DNA from: Bryobacterales bacterium | GTDB taxonomy: Bacteria > Acidobacteriota > Terriglobia > Bryobacterales > Bryobacteraceae | DNA length: 5,292 nucleotides | Assembly (NCBI GenBank): GCA_003139735.1 | Contig: PLGA01000495.1 | Span: 327 to 5,618 of the forward strand | Direction of reading: 5' to 3' | In this document: positions 1-5,292 of the stretch, piece by piece | Position numbering within the stretch: the stretch's first letter is position 1 | Layout of the letters: every line of letters begins with the position of its first letter | Notes under the pieces: generated by a model | What the model saw: only the letters and a program-made list of their open reading frames with translations | What the model was told of the DNA's origin: nothing | Database searches by the model: none | Translations under genes and position numbers: made by a program

Positions 1-1225
1 GCATCACGCTGTACAGGCTGGTGCCGTACCCGGTCTCCGCCTTTGGGATCGGGTCCATGGTCAGCGTGGTCAACGGCACGAAGATAAACCCCATTCCCAC
101 GCCCTGATTGATCTGGACCCAGAAAATGTCCCACGTGCCCGATTCCAGGTTCATCCGCGAATAGCCGAAAAAGGCCACGCTCGCCACGAGCAATCCGAAA
201 ACCACCATCCAACGCCCATCCCAGCCTTTGCCCAGCAGATACCCCACAAGCGGCATGCAAAGCGCGGTGCCGACCCCGCGGGGGCTGGTCCAGATGCCGG
301 CCGTAACCGCCGTCCATCCGAGCAGCGTCTGCATGAATAACGGCAGCAGTACCAGGCTGCCGTAAAGCACGAATCCTAGAATGGTGGCCAGCGCGATGCC
401 GGAAGCGAAACTCCGGTACTTGAGCAGCCGGAGCCGAACCAGCGGCTCGGGGGCGGAAAGCTCCCGGATCACGAACGCTGGCAGCATAATGCACGCAATC
501 GCCGCCAGCGTCACGATGAAAGCGGAGCCGAACCAATCTAGCTCCTGGCCCTTGTCCAGCATGATCTGGAGAGCGCCCATTCCCATCGCCAGCATACCCA
601 GTCCCCACAGGTCGACGCGCATGGTCCCGCGGCGACGTATATAGGGAGGATCGTACAGGAATAGCGAGATCATAATCAGGCTCGAAATCCCGATCGGCAG
701 GTTGATGTAAAAGACCCAGCGCCAGGAATACGTGTCCGTAATCCAGCCGCCCAGAGTCGGGCCAAGAGTTGGCGCCGCGATGATGCCCAGGCTCCAAAAC
801 GCCATCGCCTGGCCGCGCTCCTGCGGCGGAAACTCCTCGAGCAGAACCGCCTGCGAAAGCGGCTGCAGCCCTCCTCCGGTAAGGCCCTGAAGCACGCGAA
901 AAAAAATCAGCAGCGGCAGACTCGGCGCCAACCCGCACAGAGCGCTCGATACCGTAAACCCGGTGACCACCGTCAACAGCAGCCGCTTGCGGCCGAAGTA
1001 ATTTGCCAGCCATCCCGTAATCGGGAGGATCACGGCGTTGGCCACCAGGTAGGACGTCAATACCCAGGTCGCTTCGTCCGTCGAACTGGACAGGCTGCCG
1101 CCGATGTGCGGCAAACTCACGTTGACGACGGAAGTGTCCAATACCTCCATCACCGCGCTGGCCATGACGGCGGTCGCGATCAGCCAGCGGCCCGCGTGCG
1201 GCCGGTTCCCTCCGCCCGTGCTCAT
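1..1225 (-). CDS. DHA2-family MFS drug/solute exporter (EmrB/QacA-like), 3' end cut off by window
   Basis: Proton-coupled inner-membrane efflux transporter of the 14-helix DHA2 branch; substrate unknown. The 408 visible residues contain about 12 hydrophobic segments (roughly 13-38, 52-74, 81-101, 103-129, 139-162, 167-191, 205-223, 231-253, 272-301, 305-331, 338-355, 366-390), so the last two helices and tail (about 100 residues by family length) lie beyond the left edge. Visible signatures: motif D1 LDTSVVNVSLP (29-39) in helix 1; motif A after helix 2, GWLANYFGRKR (71-81), with Asn75 where many MFS proteins have Asp; RVLQGLTGGG (110-119) in helix 4; the antiporter motif C region ending LGPTLGG (154-160) in helix 5. 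The ATG start lies one base after the kinase stop (TGA-A-ATG) and has no clear Shine-Dalgarno, so translation is probably coupled. EmrB-type pumps often work with an EmrA/HlyD adaptor; none is in the window. Family call is firm, substrate is not. Confidence 0.93.
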   Translation of the reverse strand, partial: MSTGGGNRPHAGRWLIATAVMASAVMEVLDTSVVNVSLPHIGGSLSSSTDEATWVLTSYLVANAVILPITGWLANYFGRKRLLLTVVTGFTVSSALCGLAPSLPLLIFFRVLQGLTGGGLQPLSQAVLLEEFPPQERGQAMAFWSLGIIAAPTLGPTLGGWITDTYSWRWVFYINLPIGISSLIMISLFLYDPPYIRRRGTMRVDLWGLGMLAMGMGALQIMLDKGQELDWFGSAFIVTLAAIACIMLPAFVIRELSAPEPLVRLRLLKYRSFASGIALATILGFVLYGSLVLLPLFMQTLLGWTAVTAGIWTSPRGVGTALCMPLVGYLLGKGWDGRWMVVFGLLVASVAFFGYSRMNLESGTWDIFWVQINQGVGMGFIFVPLTTLTMDPIPKAETGYGTSLYSVM

Positions 1226-1226
1226 T

Positions 1227-1880
1227 TCACTTGTCGCATCCCCGGGTTCCCGAGGCGCCCGCTTTGCCTCCGCGTCCAATGGCCTCGACGATCATATCCG
1301 CGACCACGTCTTCGCCCAGTTCCGAACTCATCAGCATGTGGTATAGGTGCAGATTCTTCCAATCGCAGCCGAAATAGAGGCGAATGAAGTCGGCGCGCTG
1401 CTGGTCGGTCGAACGCATCAACTGTTCGATGTTCGAGCCCGATGGCACGCGGCTCCGCAAACGCTCGACGCGCTCGGACCGCGGGGCATGCACAAAAACG
1501 TGAAGCACGTCCTCTTTGTCCTGCAATACGCACTGCGCTCCACGGCCGACAATCACGCAGTTGCCCCTGGAGTGCGCCTCCAGAATCAGGCTTTTCCCCA
1601 GCGCCGCCATGGTTTCCGCATCGAAGACCTTGGCGTCGGCGGGCGATGCGACCCCCTCGAACCCTCCCTGCCAAAGGCCCCGGCGGCTGACGCGGTGCAG
1701 CCAGGAGTCGCAACGCTCGTCGAACCGCCGCGCAAGGCCGTGTTCCACTTGCGCCGCTCGGGCGATCGCCTCCACCAATGCCTTGTCCAACAAATTCCAT
1801 CCCAGCCTCTCGGCGACCGCGCGCGCAATCAAGCCTCCCCCGCTGCCGTATTCGCGCCCCACTGTCAGTACTCGGAACAT
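1227..1880 (-). CDS. cytidylate kinase-like family P-loop protein (Cytidylate_kin2 type)
   Basis: A 217-residue soluble protein resembling the cytidylate-kinase-like family (Pfam Cytidylate_kin2), whose members are mostly uncharacterised and presumed to phosphorylate nucleotides or another small molecule. Visible features: N-terminal strand plus glycine-rich loop VGREYGSGGGLIAR (7-20), then YD-like LLD (30-32); a central IVGRGAQCVL block (110-119), typical of the family; VFVHAPRSERVERL (128-141), the usual strand and Arg-rich lid; and QRADFIRLYFGCDW (161-174) followed by the terminal dimer-type region. The loop lacks the Walker A lysine, as in the family as I remember it. The ATG is preceded by AGGAGA eight bases upstream. 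It lies 47 bases after pgl and its stop is one base before the transporter ATG, which places it in the same transcript. The tail after about residue 200 is Gly/Ala-rich and looks poorly conserved. It is not the housekeeping Cmk: the usual GPSGSGKGT loop is absent. The family call is good; the substrate is unknown. Confidence 0.85.
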   Translation of the reverse strand: MFRVLTVGREYGSGGGLIARAVAERLGWNLLDKALVEAIARAAQVEHGLARRFDERCDSWLHRVSRRGLWQGGFEGVASPADAKVFDAETMAALGKSLILEAHSRGNCVIVGRGAQCVLQDKEDVLHVFVHAPRSERVERLRSRVPSGSNIEQLMRSTDQQRADFIRLYFGCDWKNLHLYHMLMSSELGEDVVADMIVEAIGRGGKAGASGTRGCDK

Positions 1881-1888
1881 GCGAGTCT

Positions 1889-1894
1889 TCTCCT
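1889..1894 (-). promoter_or_regulatory. ribosome binding site of the kinase-like gene
   Basis: AGGAGA on the minus strand, eight bases before the ATG at 1880-1878. It is one of only two strong Shine-Dalgarno sequences in the window. It shows that this gene can initiate independently of pgl, and it fixes the start of the 217-residue product over the longer overlapping reading frame that begins at 1986. Confidence 0.75.
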
Positions 1895-1927
1895 ATTTCG
1901 TAAGAACTGCCGCGATGGCGAGTCCCG

Positions 1928-2644
1928 TCATTGGGAAAGCGGCGCCGCCGCGCGGTCCAGAAACCAAACCGCGTCCCGGTATCCAATTTGCGCCGGATGC
2001 TTCTTCGGATCGTAAGCGTCGTGGAACACCGCCCGAAGGGCTTCGGCCTTATCGGCGCCGGCCACCAGCAGCACGGTGTTCCGCGCGGCTTCCAGCACGC
2101 CGGGCAATAACGTCACCCGCCACTGGTTGAATTGCGGCGCGAAAACGGCGGCGGCCGTGCCGGTGCGGTCTTCCGTCAGCGGCGAGCCTGGAAACAGGCT
2201 GGCCGTGTGCCCGTCCGGGCCCATGCCCCGGTGCACTACGTCGAAGCGCGGCAGTTCGGCGCCGTCCAGGTGGAAGAAGCCGCGGATGTCGGCGGTATAG
2301 CGCGCGGCGGCTTCCCGCGGGTCCATCTCGCCGTAGATCCGATGGATGTTGGCCTCCGGAATGTGCGCCGGCCCAATCAGATGTTGGTTCGCCAGCTTGT
2401 AGTTGCTGGCGTCGTCGGTGGGCGGTACGCAACGCTCGTCCACCCAGAATAGATGCACCCGGTCCCAGCGAACAGCGCTGGCCGCGAGCTTGTCGAACAG
2501 CAGCTTGGGAGTGGAGCCGCCGGAGATGGCGAAGCTGACCGCATCCCGGCGGGAAAGGGCGTCGCCGAGCAGCGCCATCACGTGGCGCGCGCAAGCTTCC
2601 GCGGCGGCGGGCGCATCGGCGGCGACAATGGGAGCGGCGCTCAT
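1928..2644 (-). CDS. pgl: 6-phosphogluconolactonase (Pgl/DevB type)
   Basis: Hydrolyses 6-phosphoglucono-1,5-lactone, the product of Zwf, to 6-phosphogluconate in the cytosol; second step of the oxidative pentose phosphate pathway. The 238 residues match the usual length of the DevB/SOL-type lactonase (glucosamine-6-phosphate isomerase fold), not the beta-propeller YbhE type. Signatures: phosphate-binding SGGSTP (41-46); WVDERCVPP (67-75); SNYKLAN (80-86); GMGPDGHTASLFPG (140-153), carrying the catalytic Asp-Gly-His; and RVTLLPGVLEAARNTVLLVAG (start 176) with downstream DKAEAL (198-203). His138-Arg139 directly before the GMG motif replace the hydrophobic pair more usual there. The ATG overlaps the opcA stop (ATGA), so translation is probably coupled; I see no strong Shine-Dalgarno. 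Position right after zwf-opcA agrees with the function. GlucosaMine-6-phosphate deaminase (NagB) is less likely because of the motifs and context. Confidence 0.96.
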   Translation of the reverse strand: MSAAPIVAADAPAAAEACARHVMALLGDALSRRDAVSFAISGGSTPKLLFDKLAASAVRWDRVHLFWVDERCVPPTDDASNYKLANQHLIGPAHIPEANIHRIYGEMDPREAAARYTADIRGFFHLDGAELPRFDVVHRGMGPDGHTASLFPGSPLTEDRTGTAAAVFAPQFNQWRVTLLPGVLEAARNTVLLVAGADKAEALRAVFHDAYDPKKHPAQIGYRDAVWFLDRAAAPLSQ

Positions 2645-3666
2645 GTAATGGAAGCCGCGGCCAGCCGCGCGGCGGTTGCCAGCGTTCGCTCGAAGAGCGG
2701 GTCGCGGCGCACGATTCCCAGCTCCTCACGCATCAGCAAATAGTCCGTGGGCTGCGGCAGATTGGTGCAGTGGGAAAGCCCGCCGGCCTCGATGCTCAGC
2801 CGGTCGTCATGGCGTTCCAGGGACACGCGGAAATCGCCGCCCGTCAATTCCACGTGAAGGGCGCGCCCGGCCAGATCGGGCCGCGGCTGCCAAGTCAAGT
2901 ACGCATGTGCCCCCGCATCGGACAGCGCATTCGCCACCCACGCGCCCATGTACCAGGCGAACACCGGCGGCCGGAACCCCGCGAACGCCACCACGACGTT
3001 CGAAATGTCCGGCAGGCGGGCCTGGCATTCGCGGCTTTCAAAGACGCCCGAGAGCATCTCCCGCCAGCGCGTCAGAAGCGTCCACGAAAGGTCGCCCAGT
3101 AGGGGCCGGGCACGCCCGGCCCGTTCTGGTTCGCCTTGCGCCATCTCCACCAGCATCGGCAACGCGGCCTCCTCGTCTTCGAGGCCGGAGCTGTCCACAA
3201 TGGCTTTATCGGCCATGGCCGCCAGCTTGCGATACCCCGGCGTGCCCAACAGGCGCGCGCTGCGCCACCATAACAGGACCGGGAGATCCGGCGCGGCGAG
3301 GGGCGGCAGAATCGAAGGCAAATCCGCCAGCGAAGCTTCCGAAGCCGTAATCTCAATGCGCTCGCAGCAAATCTGACGGCGCTGGCCGAAGGGCATCCAG
3401 CATTGGGAGTAGACCCGCTCCGCCAAAGCCGGCGCGCCCGTCCCGCCCAACCGCACCAGGATGGTGCGGGCCGGGTACTCCGGCATGAGCGCGGCAATGG
3501 TTTCGCCAAGGGCTTCCATGTCCTCGGTTTCTTCCGCCAGGACAATCAAGGTCATGGCGCACGCGCGCAGCACGCCCAAGCCGCCCTCGGCCTGCTCCTG
3601 GCCCGCGGCTACCCACAGGTCGGCCAACTCACGCAGGATGCGGTCGGCGGATACGGTGGCGGCCAC
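2641..3666 (-). CDS. opcA: OpcA, glucose-6-phosphate dehydrogenase assembly/activator protein
   Basis: Accessory protein of G6PDH; in cyanobacteria it promotes oligomerisation and activation of Zwf and takes part in its redox control. Proposed product is 341 residues. I chose GTG at 3666-3664: it overlaps the zwf stop (TAGTG) and follows GGAGGA by seven bases. A GTG at 3774 in the same frame would add 36 residues but lies wholly inside zwf, lacks such a site, and adds a low-complexity leader. Visible family blocks: ADRILRELADLW (7-18); GVLRACAMTLIVLAE (31-45); QCWMPFGQRRQICCERIEI (88-106); LADLPSILPPLAAPDLPVLLWW (113-134), the conserved OpcA core; then FRPPVFAWYMGAW (231-243) and the C-terminal domain. 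Six cysteines (36, 89, 100, 101, 214, 300) include an adjacent pair. It is sandwiched between zwf and pgl with overlaps on both sides, exactly the expected context. Not an enzyme as far as is known. Confidence 0.93.
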   Translation of the reverse strand: MAATVSADRILRELADLWVAAGQEQAEGGLGVLRACAMTLIVLAEETEDMEALGETIAALMPEYPARTILVRLGGTGAPALAERVYSQCWMPFGQRRQICCERIEITASEASLADLPSILPPLAAPDLPVLLWWRSARLLGTPGYRKLAAMADKAIVDSSGLEDEEAALPMLVEMAQGEPERAGRARPLLGDLSWTLLTRWREMLSGVFESRECQARLPDISNVVVAFAGFRPPVFAWYMGAWVANALSDAGAHAYLTWQPRPDLAGRALHVELTGGDFRVSLERHDDRLSIEAGGLSHCTNLPQPTDYLLMREELGIVRRDPLFERTLATAARLAAASIT

Positions 3667-5183
3667 TACGGCGTCCTCCAAGCGTGTCCGCGCCGTGCGA
3701 GCATCTGGTCCGACGCTGCCGGACCCCAGGTTCCCGCCGCGTAATTCGGAAAATCGAACGCCGTTTCCCGCCACGCATTATGGATGGGCTCCACTACCGC
3801 CCAGCTTGCCTCCACCATGTCCTGGCGGGTATAGAGCGTGGCGTCTCCCACAATCGCGTCCAGCAGCAGCGTCTCGTAAGCCGAGGGCGAGCGCTCCCCA
3901 AAGCTCGATCCGTAGTTGAAGTCCATGGAGACGGGCCGCAGCTCCACCCCTGCGCCCGGCCGTTTGGAGAGAAATTTCAACGAAATGCCTTCTTCGGGCT
4001 GGATGCGGAGAATCAGCAGGTTGGGCGCGCCTTCCGCGCCGCCATGGAAGAGGGTGAGCGGGGCCGGGTTGAATTGAATGGCGATCTCCGTGACCCGCTT
4101 GGGCAGCCGCTTCCCGGTGCGCATGTAAAATGGCACGCCGGCCCAGCGCCAGTTTTCGACGAAGAACGTGGCCGCTGCATAGGTATCGGTCCGCGATTGC
4201 GCGTCCACGCCGGGCTCCTCGTGGAAGCCGGGCAGATCCTCGCCTCCGACCCGCGCCGGCCCGTACTGGCCGGGGACGGAGTTCACCCGAATCTCATCCG
4301 GCGCCATGGGCCGTATCGAGCGCAGCAGCTTCGAGCGCTCATCGCGCACCGAAGCCGCCCGGAAACTGGCGGTCGGCTCCATCGCGATGGTGGCCATCAC
4401 CTGAAGCAGATGGTTCTGGATCATGTCCGCCAGCGCGCCGGCTTCCTGGTAATACGCGCCGCGCCCCTCCACGCCGATCGATTCGGCCGCCGTGATCTGC
4501 ACGTGGTTGACGTAACGCCGGTTCCACAGGGGCTCGAAAATCCCGTTGCCGAACCGCATTGCCAGGATGTTCTGCACGGTCTCCTTGCCCAGGTAGTGAT
4601 CGATGCGGTAAACCGCGGATTCGTCGAACACCTGGTGGATTTGTTCGCTCAGCTCCCGCGCGCTGGCCAGATCGCGCCCGAATGGCTTCTCCACCACCAG
4701 CCGCCGCCAGCCATTGCCCTTCCCCAGGCCGGCGCCGCCCAGCCCGAGGGCCGCCGCGGCATACTGGCTGGGCTGCAGCGACAGATAGAAGAGCACGTTG
4801 CCGCCGGTCTGCCGCTCCCGCTCGATTTCCGCCAGCTTTTGGGCAAGCCGGACGAAGAGCGCCGGGTCGCCGGCGTCGCCCGCCACATAGAACAGCCCGC
4901 GCGCGAAGGCGTTCCAGACGTCTTCATCGAACTTGGTGTCTTCGGAGAAGTCGCGGACGGCCTCCCGCATCTTCTCGCGGAATCCGTCGTCGCCAAGCGG
5001 CGTGCGCGAGACGCCGATCACCGCGAAGCCCGCCGCCAGCCGGCGGTCATAGGCCAGACGGTAGAGCGCCGGGATGAGCTTGCGCTTCGTGAGGTCGCCC
5101 GACGCGCCGAAAATCACGATGGCGCACTCCGGCATCCGCCTTTCAAACCGCAGAGGATCCTGGAAAGGGTTCTCCAAGTGCAT
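3666..5183 (-). CDS. zwf: glucose-6-phosphate 1-dehydrogenase
   Basis: Oxidises glucose 6-phosphate to 6-phosphogluconolactone with reduction of NADP+ (or NAD+) in the cytosol; committed step of the oxidative pentose phosphate pathway. At 505 residues it has normal bacterial length. N-terminal Rossmann domain with GASGDLTKRKLIPALY (26-41) and VIGVSR (55-60), whose Arg60 suits NADP(H) binding; EKPFG (165-169) with the conserved Lys166; active-site RIDHYLGKE (193-201) with Asp195-His196; DMIQNHLLQ (253-261) with His258 at the place of the catalytic base; C-terminal MRTGKRLPKRVTEI (354-367) and RQDMVEASWAVVEPI (453-467). All key residues are present, so it should be active. The ATG fits the usual short leader before the Rossmann strand; the upstream site is weak (GTAGG nine bases away). 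Only one cysteine (Cys20) is present. First gene of the operon; opcA starts on its stop codon. Confidence 0.98.
   Translation of the reverse strand: MHLENPFQDPLRFERRMPECAIVIFGASGDLTKRKLIPALYRLAYDRRLAAGFAVIGVSRTPLGDDGFREKMREAVRDFSEDTKFDEDVWNAFARGLFYVAGDAGDPALFVRLAQKLAEIERERQTGGNVLFYLSLQPSQYAAAALGLGGAGLGKGNGWRRLVVEKPFGRDLASARELSEQIHQVFDESAVYRIDHYLGKETVQNILAMRFGNGIFEPLWNRRYVNHVQITAAESIGVEGRGAYYQEAGALADMIQNHLLQVMATIAMEPTASFRAASVRDERSKLLRSIRPMAPDEIRVNSVPGQYGPARVGGEDLPGFHEEPGVDAQSRTDTYAAATFFVENWRWAGVPFYMRTGKRLPKRVTEIAIQFNPAPLTLFHGGAEGAPNLLILRIQPEEGISLKFLSKRPGAGVELRPVSMDFNYGSSFGERSPSAYETLLLDAIVGDATLYTRQDMVEASWAVVEPIHNAWRETAFDFPNYAAGTWGPAASDQMLARRGHAWRTP
3674..3679 (-). promoter_or_regulatory. ribosome binding site of opcA, inside the end of zwf
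   Basis: GGAGGA on the minus strand, seven bases before the GTG at 3666-3664. It sits within the last codons of zwf. It is the best Shine-Dalgarno match in the window and decides the opcA start, allowing terminating zwf ribosomes to restart at the TAGTG junction. Confidence 0.8.
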
Positions 5184-5205
5184 TATTTACAACCTACCAC
5201 GGACC

Positions 5206-5243
5206 CGCGGCTCCGCCTCGATGTGCTTGATTGCAGAGCCGCG
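5206..5243. repeat. inverted repeat / possible hairpin in the zwf leader
   Basis: CGCGGCTC at 5206-5213 is the exact reverse complement of GAGCCGCG at 5236-5243, separated by a 22-base loop. Pairing does not extend past 8 bases on either side. All eight pairs are G/C-rich except one A-T. It could fold in the transcript just upstream of zwf, or simply mark an inverted partial copy of the adjacent repeat. No U-run follows, so it does not look like an intrinsic terminator. Confidence 0.5.
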
Positions 5244-5253
5244 AACGTCAGAG
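5236..5253 (+). repeat. 18-base direct repeat, copy 1
   Basis: GAGCCGCGAACGTCAGAG, identical to the copy at 5275-5292. Starts of the two copies are 39 bases apart. This copy continues into AGCG, giving a GAGCCGCGAACGTCAGAGAGCG unit that resembles, from memory, the abundant short extragenic palindromic-type repeats of Solibacter-like Acidobacteriota. Confidence 0.75.
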
Positions 5254-5274
5254 AGCGTCCGTCTTGAATTATCC

Positions 5275-5292
5275 GAGCCGCGAACGTCAGAG
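5275..5292 (+). repeat. 18-base direct repeat, copy 2 (reaches window edge)
   Basis: Exact second copy of the 18-base unit. It ends at the last base of the window, so the repeat may be longer and further copies may follow. The 21 bases between copies (5254-5274) do not obviously repeat. Confidence 0.75.

Larger units (their letters stand above)
5184..5292. other. non-coding leader upstream of zwf with short repeats
   Basis: These 109 bases hold no reading frame I can support. A minus-strand promoter for the operon would be expected here or just beyond the right edge. On the minus strand there is an AT-rich GGATAATTC near 5270 and a TTGTAAATAAT run touching the zwf start, but neither has a convincing -35 partner at 16-18 bases, so no promoter is called. 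The right half consists mainly of the direct repeats listed separately. Confidence 0.6.

Noticed and set aside
381..644. 87-codon plus-strand frame inside the transporter
   Set aside because: Antisense to conserved transporter helices, Ser-rich, no domain, no supporting start signal.
1881..1927. Possible terminator or promoter between pgl and the kinase-like gene
   Set aside because: The 47 bases show no stem followed by a T-run and no paired -35/-10 boxes; only the AGGAGA site is supported.
1222..1986. 254-codon minus-strand frame overlapping the kinase-like gene and the pgl end
   Set aside because: It overlaps the kinase in another frame; the product is Arg/Gly-rich and unrecognisable, whereas the 217-residue frame has family motifs and an AGGAGA site.
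2049..2729. 226-codon minus-strand frame across pgl and the end of opcA
   Set aside because: Out-of-frame shadow of two confident genes; low-complexity Arg/Ala/Gly composition.
3684..5267. 527-codon open frame on the plus strand, almost exactly opposite zwf
   Set aside because: It mirrors a certain gene in GC-rich DNA, where antisense frames stay open by codon bias. Its product is rich in Arg, His, Pro and Gly with no recognisable domain, and it has no clear ribosome binding site.
5236..5292. CRISPR array at the right edge
   Set aside because: Two 18-base repeats with a 21-base gap are shorter than usual CRISPR repeats and spacers, only two copies are visible, and no cas gene is present; a REP-type element fits better.

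Overview
The window is a compact, single-direction gene cluster read entirely on the minus strand, so the upstream end of the transcript is at the right edge. In transcription order it holds zwf (glucose-6-phosphate dehydrogenase), opcA (its assembly/activator protein), pgl (6-phosphogluconolactonase), a small cytidylate-kinase-like P-loop protein, and the first 408 residues of a 14-helix DHA2-type (EmrB/QacA-like) MFS transporter that runs off the left edge. There are no RNA genes, CRISPR arrays, insertion sequences or phage genes. Nearly every base from 1 to 5183 is coding.

Junctions are tight: zwf/opcA overlap in a TAGTG stop-start, opcA/pgl overlap by 4 bases (ATGA), pgl/kinase are 47 bases apart with a good ribosome binding site before the kinase, and kinase/transporter are one base apart. 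This looks like one operon, with a possible sub-unit boundary before the kinase. Zwf and Pgl carry out the first two steps of the oxidative pentose phosphate pathway (glucose-6-phosphate to 6-phosphogluconate, yielding NADPH), and OpcA is the accessory protein of G6PDH. The kinase and the exporter have no obvious pathway link to them.

The organism is a GC-rich bacterium. The zwf-opcA-pgl set is found in Cyanobacteria, Actinobacteria and Acidobacteriota. The protein style, the kinase family and a repeat resembling the short GAGCCGCG-type palindromic repeats I remember from Solibacter-like genomes together suggest Acidobacteriota (Bryobacterales). That assignment is inference and was not checked by search.

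Right of zwf, 5184-5292 is non-coding. It carries two exact 18-base direct repeats (39-base period, the second ending at the window edge) and an 8-base inverted match to them. I see no convincing sigma-70 promoter there. Overall the region reads as ordinary central metabolism. The points worth attention are the corrected opcA start, the cysteine distribution between Zwf and OpcA, the odd kinase-exporter tail of the operon, and the repeat cluster upstream.
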